Made by a program: the position numbers and the translations under genes
In this document: piece after piece, positions 24,549-33,202 of the stretch
Layout of the letters: each line of letters opens with the position of its first letter
Position numbering within the stretch: the stretch's first letter is position 1
NCBI GenBank assembly: GCA_017507525.1
Contig: JAFWAT010000030.1
Location: 1 to 35,938 of the forward strand
Length of the DNA stretch: 35,938 nucleotides
DNA from: Clostridia bacterium
Lineage (GTDB): Bacteria > Bacillota > Clostridia > UBA1381 > UBA9506
Direction: 5' to 3'
The notes under the pieces: model-generated
Databases searched by the model: none
Told to the model about the DNA's origin: nothing
The model's input: only the letters and a program-made list of their open reading frames with translations

Positions 24549-26627
24549 ATGTATAGAACACTATTTTGCAACGACATACGTGACGAGCACATCGGCAAAA
24601 CCGTTCAGCTTGCCGGCTGGGTTGATGTTGTACGTGACCATGGTGGCGTTATCTTTATTGACCTTCGAGACTATACCGGTGTAACACAGGTGGTTGTTCA
24701 CGATGAATCTTTAGTGAAAGACATAAACCGTGAAACGGTTATCTCTGTCAGCGGTATCGTCAACAAGCGTGACCCTGAAACGGTTAATAATAAAATTGAA
24801 ACAGGCAGTGTTGAACTGGTGGCTGACACTCTGCAGATTCTGGGCAAAAGCCAGAACAAGCTTCCTTTTGATGTTCGTTCATCCAGAACCAGCAAAGATG
24901 AACTGCGCCTTAAATATCGCTATCTGGATCTTCGTAATCCTAAAAACCACGATAACCTTGTAAAGCGTTCGCAGATTATTCGCTTTATAAGAAATAAAAT
25001 GGAAGATAAAGGCTTTTTGGATATGCAGACCCCCATTCTGACTGCATCATCCCCGGAAGGTGCAAGAGACTTTTTGGTTCCCAGCCGTAAGCACCCCGGA
25101 AAGTTTTACGCTCTGCCCCAGGCACCTCAGCAGTTTAAACAGCTGTTAATGGTGTCCGGCTTTGACAGATATTTTCAGATTGCACCTTGCTTCCGTGATG
25201 AGGATGCCCGTGCTGACCGTTCTCCCGGTGAATTTTACCAGCTTGACTTTGAAATGGCATTTTCAACACAAGAAGAAGTTTTAGATGTGTGTGAAGACGT
25301 CATTTACGAAACCTTTAAAAATTTCTCAGACAAAAAAATTACACCGAAGCCCTTCCGCCGTATCACCTATGCTGATGCGATGATGACCTATGGCTCCGAT
25401 AAACCCGACCTTAGAAATCCGCTCTTAATCTGTGACTTAACAGACTTTTTTGCAGGGGTTGACTTCCCCGCCTTTAAAGGCAAACCCGTTCGTGGTATTG
25501 TGGCAAACTGCCAGGGCAAATCAAAGAAATTTTTTGAAGACTCACTTAAATTTGCAACCTCCCCGGAAGTTGGTCTTGGCGGACTTGGTTATATCACCTT
25601 AAAAGACGGCGCTTTTGCCGGCCCCATTGCCAAGTTTTTAACCGATGAAAAGAAAGCAGAAATCCTCAGCATAACCAGTGTTAAAGACGGCGAAACGCTG
25701 TTCTTTATTTGTGATGATAAGAAAAACGACACTGAGAAAAAAGCCGGTATGATTCGCACCTGGCTTGCTAAAAAAGAACAGCTTGACTTAATAAATGAAG
25801 ATGCTTTTGAGTTCTGCTTCGTTGTTGACTTCCCCATGTATGAAAATGACGAGGAAACCGGCGAAACCATTTTCACCCACAATCCGTTTTCAATGCCTCA
25901 GGGCGGAATGGAAGCACTGCTCACCAAAGAACCCACCGAAATTTTAGCATATCAGTATGACTTAGTCGGCAACGGCATTGAGCTGGCTTCCGGTGCTGTT
26001 CGTAACCACGATATCGACATTATGAAAAAAGCATTCGAAATTGCTGGCTATCCCGAAGAAGAGCTGAAAAAGCGCTTCAATGCTCTTTACACAGCCTTCC
26101 AGTATGGTGCACCGCCCCATGCCGGTATGGCTCCGGGTATCGACCGTATTGTTATGCTGCTCACTGATGAAGAAAAAATTATTGATGTTATTGCCTTCCC
26201 CTTAAACGGCAATGCACAGGATTTACTCTTGGGCGCTCCCAGCAACGTTACCAACCAACAGCTGGAAGACGTTCACCTCTTAGGCAGCACCAATGCGCTG
26301 GCAGGTCGTGTTGCCGGTCCTGCTGTCTCTGCAAAACAGTCGGCAGGCAAGCGTTCAACCTTCTCTAACGCGCAGCAGCTTAACCAAATCGCTCTGTCTG
26401 AGGAAGAAGAAAAGCTTGTGCAAAATATTTTCAGCGATATGGCTGAAAAAGAGAAAATTCTTGCAGAAACAAACACCGAAGGTGTTGAACCCATGGTGCA
26501 TGTTATGCCTATGACCAACGTTTTACGTGAAGATGTACGCAGTCAGCCCTTTACAAGGGAAAGTCTTTTAGAAGGCGCTCCCGAGCGCAGTGAAGATAGC
26601 TGGCAGGTACCCAGACTTGTAAAGTGA
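24549..26627 (+). CDS. aspS-gatC: Non-discriminating-type aspartyl-tRNA synthetase fused to GatC
   Basis: A 692-residue protein. Residues 1 to about 580 are a bacterial AspRS: an N-terminal OB-fold anticodon domain, class II motif 2 (CFRDEDARADRSPGEFYQLD), the bacterial GAD insertion at about 290-410, and motif 3 (GMAPGIDRIVMLL). His31 in RDHGGVIF is the residue associated with AspRS that also charge tRNA(Asn). Normal AspRS ends near 590. After an Ala/Gly/Ser-rich linker (about 580-604), residues 605-692 read as GatC: a helix starting LSEEEEKLVQNIF, then TEGVEPMVHVMP, TNVLREDVR and a final SWQVPRLVK. GGAGG is seven bases upstream of the ATG. The product would hand Asp-tRNA(Asn) directly to the amidotransferase encoded next. 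Confidence 0.92.
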   Translation: MYRTLFCNDIRDEHIGKTVQLAGWVDVVRDHGGVIFIDLRDYTGVTQVVVHDESLVKDINRETVISVSGIVNKRDPETVNNKIETGSVELVADTLQILGKSQNKLPFDVRSSRTSKDELRLKYRYLDLRNPKNHDNLVKRSQIIRFIRNKMEDKGFLDMQTPILTASSPEGARDFLVPSRKHPGKFYALPQAPQQFKQLLMVSGFDRYFQIAPCFRDEDARADRSPGEFYQLDFEMAFSTQEEVLDVCEDVIYETFKNFSDKKITPKPFRRITYADAMMTYGSDKPDLRNPLLICDLTDFFAGVDFPAFKGKPVRGIVANCQGKSKKFFEDSLKFATSPEVGLGGLGYITLKDGAFAGPIAKFLTDEKKAEILSITSVKDGETLFFICDDKKNDTEKKAGMIRTWLAKKEQLDLINEDAFEFCFVVDFPMYENDEETGETIFTHNPFSMPQGGMEALLTKEPTEILAYQYDLVGNGIELASGAVRNHDIDIMKKAFEIAGYPEEELKKRFNALYTAFQYGAPPHAGMAPGIDRIVMLLTDEEKIIDVIAFPLNGNAQDLLLGAPSNVTNQQLEDVHLLGSTNALAGRVAGPAVSAKQSAGKRSTFSNAQQLNQIALSEEEEKLVQNIFSDMAEKEKILAETNTEGVEPMVHVMPMTNVLREDVRSQPFTRESLLEGAPERSEDSWQVPRLVK

Positions 26628-26637
26628 GGTGTGTAAA

Positions 26638-27816
26638 ATGAATTACTATCGTACAAAATGTGACGGCGGAAACATCGCCGTTGATGATACCATTTTAGTA
26701 AAAGGCATGGAGGCTTCTGCCGGTTCAAAAATCTTAGAGGGGTTTAAACCTCTGTTTAGTGCCGAAGTGGCTACCCGCCTTGAAAGCAAAGGCTATAACA
26801 TTGCAGGAAAAACCCATGTAGGTGAATTTGGGCTTGACCTTTTGGGTGAGTTCTCTCACTACTCGGAAAAACAAGATGCTTTAAAAGGTGCTGCAGCAGA
26901 GCTCGTAGCACAAGGCACTGTCAAGGCCGCATTGGGTGTTGATATGAATGGCAGCACAAGACGTGCAGCAGCTATTTCCGGTGTAGACTTTTTAAAACCC
27001 ACCTACGGAACCGTTTCCCGTTACGGTGTCATCTCCTGCGCCGCCTCCGGCGAGCAAATCGGCGTCTATGCACCTAGCGCATTGGGGATAAAAGAAATCA
27101 TGGATGTTATCGCAGGGCATGATGATAAAGACGGCACAAGCCTCAGAAACGAATCCTATGATTACACGATTTCCGATGCTGCCGGCAAAAAGGTTTGTAT
27201 TGTAAAAGAGCTTTTAGAGAAAGCCGACGATGAAACAAAAGCACGGCTTAATGCCTTTACTGACGGTCTTCGTGCAAAGGGCGTAATGGTAGAAGAAATC
27301 TCCTTTGAAATTTTTGAAACTGCAAATACCGCATGGCAGATTTTAATGACCGCAGAAACCTGTAACAACATTTCCCGCTATGATGGCGTTAAATTCGGTC
27401 ATCGTGCAACGGAATACAAGAACATTGACGAACTGTACGTCAACTCCAGAACAGAGGGCTTTAACTTTTTAACAAAGGCAGTCATTCTCTATGGTTCTGA
27501 TGTGCTTTCCAAAAACCGCTATGCAGACTGCTATGACAAGTCCCTGAAGGTGCGCCGTGTGCTTTGCGAGAAATTTGAGAAGCTGATGGAAAATTATGAT
27601 GCCATCCTGACGCCGGCATGCAGTAAAACCGCTTATAATCGCTTTGATATTCATGAAGCCTTCGGCAAAGTCTTTGAAGAGTCTGTATTTACAGCTCTGG
27701 CAAACCTCATTGGCATTCCGGCTCTGGTTTCCGGCGGCGTTCAGCTGATGGGTAAACACTTTAGCGAAAGCATGCTGCTTAGTCTTGCAGACTGTGTGGA
27801 AAGGAAGGGTGAATGA
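26638..27816 (+). CDS. gatA: Short GatA-like protein lacking the catalytic Lys and cis-Ser
   Basis: GatA is the amidase subunit that releases ammonia from glutamine for Asp-tRNA(Asn)/Glu-tRNA(Gln) amidation, using a Lys / cis-Ser / Ser triad. This 392-residue protein (family about 485) lacks roughly the first 70 residues. Alignment by eye puts Asp16 (IAVDDTILVKG) where the family has IAIKD. The Gly/Ser-rich GGSSGGSAAA motif is gone and reads DALKGAAAELVA, with Lys83 at the cis-Ser position. The nucleophile Ser106 remains (VDMNGSTRR). The rest is well conserved (LKPTYGTVSRYGV, SRYDGVKFGHR, YDAILTPACSKTAY). The frame is intact, so it is probably an expressed non-catalytic subunit. Start ATG 26638 has GAGG eight bases upstream; the first in-frame codon, GTG 26629, is less likely. 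Confidence 0.9.
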   Translation: MNYYRTKCDGGNIAVDDTILVKGMEASAGSKILEGFKPLFSAEVATRLESKGYNIAGKTHVGEFGLDLLGEFSHYSEKQDALKGAAAELVAQGTVKAALGVDMNGSTRRAAAISGVDFLKPTYGTVSRYGVISCAASGEQIGVYAPSALGIKEIMDVIAGHDDKDGTSLRNESYDYTISDAAGKKVCIVKELLEKADDETKARLNAFTDGLRAKGVMVEEISFEIFETANTAWQILMTAETCNNISRYDGVKFGHRATEYKNIDELYVNSRTEGFNFLTKAVILYGSDVLSKNRYADCYDKSLKVRRVLCEKFEKLMENYDAILTPACSKTAYNRFDIHEAFGKVFEESVFTALANLIGIPALVSGGVQLMGKHFSESMLLSLADCVERKGE

Positions 27817-27817
27817 A

Positions 27818-29236
27818 ATGAATTATGAACTGGTGATTGGTCTTGAGACCCACGTTGAACTCAGCACCGAATCAAAAATTTTCTGTTCCTGCGGCGGTCA
27901 TTCTGCTGCAAATGAACCCAACGACTGTGTGTGCCCTGCCTGCAGCGGCATGCCCGGTATGCTCCCGGTGATGAACAAGCGTGTTGTAGAGCTTGCCGTC
28001 ACTGCTGGTCTTATGCTAAACTGTGATATTAACAAATATACCACCTTTGATAAAAAGAATTACTATTACCCTGACCTGCCCTGCGCATACCAGATTACGC
28101 AGCTGAATCACCCCATCTGCACAAACGGCTGTGTTACCTTAAAAACCTCTGCCGGCAGCCGTGATATTCGCATTAAGCAAATTCACATGGAAGAAGATGC
28201 AGGCAAGCTGGTTCACGGGGGAAAATATTCCTATGTTGACTTTAACCGCACCAGCGTGCCCCTGATTGAGATTGTTACCCAACCGGACTTTAGAAGTGCT
28301 GAAGAAGTTGTTACGTACTTAAACAAGCTGAAATCCATGTTCCGTTCCGGCGGCATTTCAGAATGTGAAGAGGGTGCTATGCGTTGCGACGTTAACATTT
28401 CCGTTCGCCCTGAAGGCAGCGAAGCCTTTGGTGTTCGTACTGAAATTAAAAATATGAGCTCCTTTGAAGCCATTGAACGGGCAATTCACTACGAAGCACA
28501 GCGTCACATGGATGCGCTGGAATTTGAAACCGAAGAACTGGTTCAGGAAACCAGACGGTTTGATGATGCAAGCGGTAAAACCATGGCAATGCGTAACAAA
28601 GAAACCGAGTCAGATTATCGCTACTTCCCCGATGCAAACTTAATGCCTATCATCATTGACGATGCTTGGCTTGATGAAATTAAGGCAAAGAAGCCTGCTG
28701 CTGTGGATGAAAAAGCTGAAGATTACCGCGCTGCGGGCATTTCAGAAAAAGAAATTGACATGCTGATTTCAAATCACAAGGTCAGCAAGCTGTTAGATGA
28801 TATTGTGGCAATGGGTTGCAAAGCAAAAGATGCTGCAGCATGGATTTTAACTGACTGCGCCGGTATCTTGCGCAAAGACGGAAAAACCTTAAACGATTTG
28901 ACCATAACAGCCGAAAAACTGTTTGCTGTTACCAGCATGGTTGATCGGGGAGATATTAACCGCAACGCAGGTAAAAAGATTCTGATTGCCATCATCGAAG
29001 ATGATGTTGACCCTGTTGCATACTGCAAGGAAAAGGGGCTTGACAAGAAGTTTGATGCCTCTGCTGTTGAGGCTGTGATTGAAAAAGTCATTGCTGAAAA
29101 CACTCAGTCCGTTCAGGACTATAAAAACGGTAAGGTCAAAGCCATCCAGGCATTGTTCGGTGCTTGTATGAAAGAGCTGAAAGGTGCAGGCGACCCCGCT
29201 GTGATTAAAACAGTACTGGAAGAAAAGTTAAAGTAA
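27818..29236 (+). CDS. gatB: Aspartyl/glutamyl-tRNA(Asn/Gln) amidotransferase subunit B
   Basis: A 472-residue full-length GatB, which phosphorylates the misacylated tRNA side chain and transfers ammonia to it. Active-site residues are kept: Glu10 and His12 in VIGLETHVEL, and Glu125 and Glu126 in QIHMEEDAGKL. Zinc-type cysteines are present (C23, C25, C39, C42). The cradle is followed by the YqeY-like helical tail from about residue 325, which binds the tRNA elbow. The ATG at 27818 is one base after the gatA stop. Its integrity contrasts with the degenerate GatA-like neighbour and suggests that the amidation site, fed with ammonia from some source, is still used. Confidence 0.96.
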   Translation: MNYELVIGLETHVELSTESKIFCSCGGHSAANEPNDCVCPACSGMPGMLPVMNKRVVELAVTAGLMLNCDINKYTTFDKKNYYYPDLPCAYQITQLNHPICTNGCVTLKTSAGSRDIRIKQIHMEEDAGKLVHGGKYSYVDFNRTSVPLIEIVTQPDFRSAEEVVTYLNKLKSMFRSGGISECEEGAMRCDVNISVRPEGSEAFGVRTEIKNMSSFEAIERAIHYEAQRHMDALEFETEELVQETRRFDDASGKTMAMRNKETESDYRYFPDANLMPIIIDDAWLDEIKAKKPAAVDEKAEDYRAAGISEKEIDMLISNHKVSKLLDDIVAMGCKAKDAAAWILTDCAGILRKDGKTLNDLTITAEKLFAVTSMVDRGDINRNAGKKILIAIIEDDVDPVAYCKEKGLDKKFDASAVEAVIEKVIAENTQSVQDYKNGKVKAIQALFGACMKELKGAGDPAVIKTVLEEKLK

Positions 29237-29241
29237 TAGAG

Positions 29242-29279
29242 CATGCCAATGCCTCTTACCAAGCGGCATTGGCATGTTT
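29242..29279 (+). terminator. Intrinsic terminator after gatB
   Basis: Perfect 12-bp arms CATGCCAATGCC (29242-29253) and GGCATTGGCATG (29264-29275) with a 10-base loop and TTT. Confidence 0.82.
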
Positions 29280-29286
29280 CTGACGC

Positions 29287-29333
29287 AAAAATAGACCGTG
29301 ATAAAATGATTGCATTTTGTCACAGTCTATTTT
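29287..29333 (-). terminator. Intrinsic terminator of the ECF transporter operon
   Basis: On the minus strand AAAATAGACTGTGA pairs with TCACGGTCTATTTT (one U-G) around a long loop and is followed by T residues, about 50 bases after the ECF gene stop codon. Confidence 0.7.
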
Positions 29334-29385
29334 CATATCTCTTGGTTTTAGTATATTACGTATTTTCAATCTTGTTCAATAATTT

Positions 29386-31887
29386 TTATGCGTATAATCC
29401 ATATTTGACCCTGACTCTTTCAAGCTTTTCTAGCATCGGAGCAGAAAGAATCCACAGGAAAAATGCCGTTGACAGTGCGTGAACGATATCAAAGGACACC
29501 CCGGCAAGATAAGCTGACAGAATCATGTTGTGCGTAATGGTATTCTGCCACATAATAACAGAGGCAGGGTTCATAATGCCGCCGTATAATAAAAAAGTAG
29601 CTAAAAAGCCAAAAATGCTAAGGGATGTTTTTGTTTTTCGCAAAAATCCATGCTTAAATAAAATACCGGCAATAAAACCAATAATGCCAAAAGTAAACAT
29701 TTGCCAAGGTGTCCACGGGCCTTGACCCAAAAAGAAGTTAGACGCAAAGCCTGTGACTGCTCCCACTAAAAATCCGGTTTCACCGCCAAAGCAAACGCCC
29801 GCTATAATCACAAGAGCCACAACCGGCTTAAACTGCGGCAGCATAAAAAACGCAGTTCTGCCCGCCACTGCAAGAGCACATAAAACACTGAGCGTAACCA
29901 ATTCTCTTGCCCGAGGCTTTCTGCTTTCAAACATCACACAAAAAGGTATGATTGCTTCCAGCAAAATTAAAAGGCTAATAAAATAATATTTTCTGTTCTC
30001 CAAAAAGCGAACACCCACGTAGATGGTAAGCGGCATAGCCAAAAGAATCAACGCCACAGAAATAAGAGCGCGCTTGCTCAGTTTTCGAGCCTTTTTCGGT
30101 TGGCACGCCATTTCTGTACCACGTTCTTTCTTTCGTAAGGCCGTTAATTCTTTAGCAGCAGTTTTTTCCATCCCCTCTTTGTGCGGTTTATTAGTTCCAA
30201 CCTTGGAGGATGGTTTTTGGGGCAACGCACCGCCGCAAGCTGTAATAATATCTTCAACAAGAACCGCGTTCAAAAGCCTTGTTCTTGCCATACGGTTTGC
30301 AGCTGTGGTATAAAAACTCTTTCCGGCAAAAAACTCTCTGGGGCTGCCGACAGATGCGATGTTGCCGTCAAAAAACATAGCGCATCGGTCGGCATATTCT
30401 GCACAGAACTCAATATCATGGGAAACCATAACGACCGTTACGCCTTTTGCCTTTAAATTCTTTAAAATGTCTGCAAATTCTGTTTTAAATTGCACGTCCA
30501 TACCCTTAGTCGGTTCATCAAGCAAAAGGATTTCCTGCGTGTTTAAGAGCACCTTTGCAAGGGCTGCTCTTTGTTGCTCACCGCCGGACAAATCATAAGG
30601 ATGGCTATCGAGCAAATCATCAATCCGGCATAAGGCTGCTGCCTCCTGCACTCTTGCTGCCTTTTCTGCTTTTGACAGCTCACTTTCGTCAAGCATCTCC
30701 AGCAAATCAAGATAAACCGTTTTCTTGGCAAAAACACTTTGCGGATTTTGCGGCAAAACACCCAAAATGCCACGATGCAAATCCTTTGTTTTAAAAAGAC
30801 TTTTGCCCTTAATGAAAACCGCCCCTCTGTATGGTTTTTGCAAGCCGGCAATCAAAGATAGAGCCGTCGTTTTTCCCGTTCCATTGCCCCCGACAATGGC
30901 AAACAATTCTCCTTTGCCAACAGACAGATTCAGTCCCTTAATAACATCCGGTGCGTTCTTTTCATACCGAAACCATGCGTCTTTTATTTCAACAACCGTA
31001 TGTAGGCTCTCACGTTGCGGCTGAGCCTCGGGAATTAACTCGGGGTGAAGCGTTATTTGCTTAGATATATTTTCAAGCCATATCCGCCCCTCGCGAACCG
31101 TCATCGGGCAGGAAAGCGTATTGTCTACAGCGCCATGAACCCGCATGGGTGCAGGTAAAGCCAGATACATCTCGTGATTTTCTCTGTGCAAAATTTCTCC
31201 AACCCTACGCGGCGTGTCATCTGCTATGATTTCTCCGTTATCCATCACAATCACCCTGTCAGATAGAGGAAAAGCCTCCTCCAAACGGTGTTCTGTCAAA
31301 ATAACGGTTGTGCCAAGCTCACGGTTGATTTTTCCCAAGGTTTGCAAAAATTCCTGAGCAGCAATGGGATCCAGTTGGCTTGTGGGCTCATCCAGCAGAA
31401 GGACAGACGGGTGCAGAGCCATAACAGAAGCAAGATTTAACATTTGCTTTTGCCCACCCGATAACTCTGTTACCTTTTTATGAAACCAGCTTTCAATACC
31501 GAAAAAGGAAACCATTTCCGATACTCTTGTTCTGATTTCCGGTGTAGATACGCCAAGGTTTTCAAGACCAAAGGCAAGCTCGTGCCATACCTTGTCTGTA
31601 ACAATCTGGTTGTCCGGACTTTGCATAACAAAGCCTATCAAAGCAGCCTGTTCCTTTGCCTTGTAGGAGGATAAAAGACGATTTTCAAACAAGATCGTTC
31701 CCTCTGTTGCTCCAAAAGGCGCTAAAGAGGGCTTTAAGAGCTTAAGAAGTGTGGTTTTACCGCAACCGGATTTTCCGCACAGGGTTACAAATTCACCTTG
31801 CTTAACAGTAAAATTGATGTTGTTAAGGGTTTGATTTTCTCTGTTTGGATACGTAAAGCTCAGATTTTGGATCTTAAAACTTTCCAT
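29386..31887 (-). CDS. ECF transporter: two ATPase domains fused to a membrane S component
   Basis: An 833-residue single chain. ATPase 1 (residues 1 to about 240) has Walker A CGKSGCGKTTLL, signature LSGGQKQMLNLAS, Walker B VLLLDEPTSQLD and switch His TEHRLEEAF. ATPase 2 (about 295-525) has GGNGTGKTTAL, LSGGEQQRAALAKVL, LLLDEPTKGMD and VSHDIEF. A polar Lys-rich linker (about 555-605) leads to about 220 residues with six membrane segments typical of an ECF S component (TFGIIGFIAGILFKHG, SFDIVHALSTAFFLW). The cobalamin riboswitch upstream points to vitamin B12 or a precursor such as alpha-ribazole or dimethylbenzimidazole as the cargo, which is inference. The ATG overlaps the end of the T-component gene by 28 bases. 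Confidence 0.88.
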   Translation of the reverse strand: MESFKIQNLSFTYPNRENQTLNNINFTVKQGEFVTLCGKSGCGKTTLLKLLKPSLAPFGATEGTILFENRLLSSYKAKEQAALIGFVMQSPDNQIVTDKVWHELAFGLENLGVSTPEIRTRVSEMVSFFGIESWFHKKVTELSGGQKQMLNLASVMALHPSVLLLDEPTSQLDPIAAQEFLQTLGKINRELGTTVILTEHRLEEAFPLSDRVIVMDNGEIIADDTPRRVGEILHRENHEMYLALPAPMRVHGAVDNTLSCPMTVREGRIWLENISKQITLHPELIPEAQPQRESLHTVVEIKDAWFRYEKNAPDVIKGLNLSVGKGELFAIVGGNGTGKTTALSLIAGLQKPYRGAVFIKGKSLFKTKDLHRGILGVLPQNPQSVFAKKTVYLDLLEMLDESELSKAEKAARVQEAAALCRIDDLLDSHPYDLSGGEQQRAALAKVLLNTQEILLLDEPTKGMDVQFKTEFADILKNLKAKGVTVVMVSHDIEFCAEYADRCAMFFDGNIASVGSPREFFAGKSFYTTAANRMARTRLLNAVLVEDIITACGGALPQKPSSKVGTNKPHKEGMEKTAAKELTALRKKERGTEMACQPKKARKLSKRALISVALILLAMPLTIYVGVRFLENRKYYFISLLILLEAIIPFCVMFESRKPRARELVTLSVLCALAVAGRTAFFMLPQFKPVVALVIIAGVCFGGETGFLVGAVTGFASNFFLGQGPWTPWQMFTFGIIGFIAGILFKHGFLRKTKTSLSIFGFLATFLLYGGIMNPASVIMWQNTITHNMILSAYLAGVSFDIVHALSTAFFLWILSAPMLEKLERVRVKYGLYA

Positions 31888-32747
31888 CTTCTCGCCTCCC
31901 TACATTCAATGATGATTGGACACATGCAAAAAATTAAATAAGAAACAAACACACTTGTGTCAAAAACTGAAAACGCTGCTGCTGACAACGATGGAAAATA
32001 CGCAAAATGCATAGCACCGCACAAGCTTCCTGCCAATGTATATATGCCCAGTGCCACAATTATAAAAATCGCTCTCATATCTCTTGTATCAAAGGTAAAG
32101 ATGGAAAAAGAAGACCTACCCGAATGCCCATAACCACGAGCATTCATACTGCTGGCGGTTTCTATGGCATTTTCAAGCGCCCAGGTGGTCATAATCGAAA
32201 GAATCGACAGTCCGTTCTTTGCCCTCTTTAAAATACTGCCCTTTGTTACATCCCGCCCCATACATCGCCGGGCGTTTATTACAATCTTTAATTGCGTCAT
32301 AAACCGAGGCACAAACCGCAAGGTCATGGAAAGGACTAATGACAGTGCGGGAATGATTTTGCCGAAAAGATACATAAATTTATCACTTGTCATAATCTCA
32401 TTATAGCAGGAAAACCAACAGATAACGCTAATAACCATCATTGCTGCAAAAAGCCCGTAAATCACAGACTCGAAGGTTAGCGGGTTGCCACCGGGCAGAT
32501 AGGTTAAAACCATTGCGCCCTGGTGATTAAAAGCAGGATTAATCAGAGCCATAAAAAGAGCCATTGGCAGCATATAGATTAAATTGGTTCTAATGGCTTT
32601 TTTGCCTTTGAGCATCACAGAATATAAAAATCCGCACAAAAACGAAATAACAAGGCAAATCGGATGCATAAAGAACATAGAAAAGCCAATGACAAAGACA
32701 AAATATATAAAATTTACAATCGGGTGATAGTTTTTAAATTCGTTCAT
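31860..32747 (-). CDS. ECF transporter T component (CbiQ/EcfT family)
   Basis: A 295-residue membrane protein that couples ATPase motion to the S component. It has about five to six hydrophobic segments, and the cytoplasmic coupling region carries the two Ala-Arg motifs of the family (INARRCMGRD and MNARGYG). It is the first gene after the riboswitch leader and overlaps the ATPase/S gene, so both are made from one message. With its neighbour it supplies every part of an ECF importer. GGAGAG precedes the ATG. Confidence 0.9.
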   Translation of the reverse strand: MNEFKNYHPIVNFIYFVFVIGFSMFFMHPICLVISFLCGFLYSVMLKGKKAIRTNLIYMLPMALFMALINPAFNHQGAMVLTYLPGGNPLTFESVIYGLFAAMMVISVICWFSCYNEIMTSDKFMYLFGKIIPALSLVLSMTLRFVPRFMTQLKIVINARRCMGRDVTKGSILKRAKNGLSILSIMTTWALENAIETASSMNARGYGHSGRSSFSIFTFDTRDMRAIFIIVALGIYTLAGSLCGAMHFAYFPSLSAAAFSVFDTSVFVSYLIFCMCPIIIECREARRWKVLRSKI

Positions 32748-32840
32748 ATTGTCTCTCCGCAGACTGCCAAGCGCAAAAAAGCCGTTGCAAATTTAATACA
32801 TAAATTTACCACAGCTGTGTGTTTCTGTGATGATTCACAA

Positions 32841-32869
32841 GATATCTGCATAAACGCCGTGCAGATATC
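32841..32869 (-). promoter_or_regulatory. Hairpin between the riboswitch and the T-component gene
   Basis: GATATCTGCA and TGCAGATATC form a perfect 10-bp stem with a 9-base loop. No U-run follows, so it is not a simple terminator. It may be part of a riboswitch expression platform acting at translation or through other folding. The rest of 32748-32930 shows no further gene. Confidence 0.45.
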
Positions 32870-32934
32870 AATGTTATTTACAACACCGGCGCAAATAACA
32901 CCAAAGCAGGTCTTGTGACTTACATCTTATAGAC

Positions 32935-33112
32935 ATAGGCAGTCAATATTTTTGTGCCTTGCCTTCTCGGTTTCCCAATGACCGGTTTTCACCGACAGAC
33001 ACAAAAACATTCGATGCATACACCGACAGTTTCTCGCAGGGGATTCTCACCCCATTCCCTTTTCATCCGTTACACCTTGGCTAATGCCCTTTGCAGTATA
33101 ACCGACACTTTG
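32935..33112 (-). promoter_or_regulatory. Cobalamin riboswitch
   Basis: On the minus strand the conserved core elements occur in order: GGTGTAACGGATGAAAAGGGAA, GGTGAGAATCCCCTGCGAG, AAACTGTCGGTG, and the B12 box region GGTCATTGGGAAACCGAGAAGGC near 32958-32980. It sits about 40 bases after a strong promoter and 190 bases before the ECF T-component gene. Family knowledge says such RNAs bind a cobalamin and lower expression of uptake or synthesis genes. The exact ligand form cannot be read by eye. Confidence 0.86.
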
Positions 33113-33158
33113 TGTGAAAAATTAATTATATTGGTTATATGTTCATATTTACCGTTTC

Positions 33159-33187
33159 ATTGTAATATAAAGAACAAAGGCTGTCAA
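33159..33187 (-). promoter_or_regulatory. Promoter of the riboswitch-ECF operon
   Basis: Minus-strand TTGACA (33187-33182), 17-base spacer, TACAAT (33164-33159). It lies immediately downstream of the TetR stop codon, so the operon starts independently of the regulator gene. Confidence 0.82.
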
Positions 33188-33202
33188 CTATTTTTTAAAT
33201 TT

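Noticed and set aside
26638-27816. GatA as a frameshifted or misassembled normal gene
   Set aside because: The frame is open throughout, homology continues in the same frame on both sides of the missing motif, and the catalytic changes are substitutions plus a clean shortening, so a single sequencing error cannot explain it.
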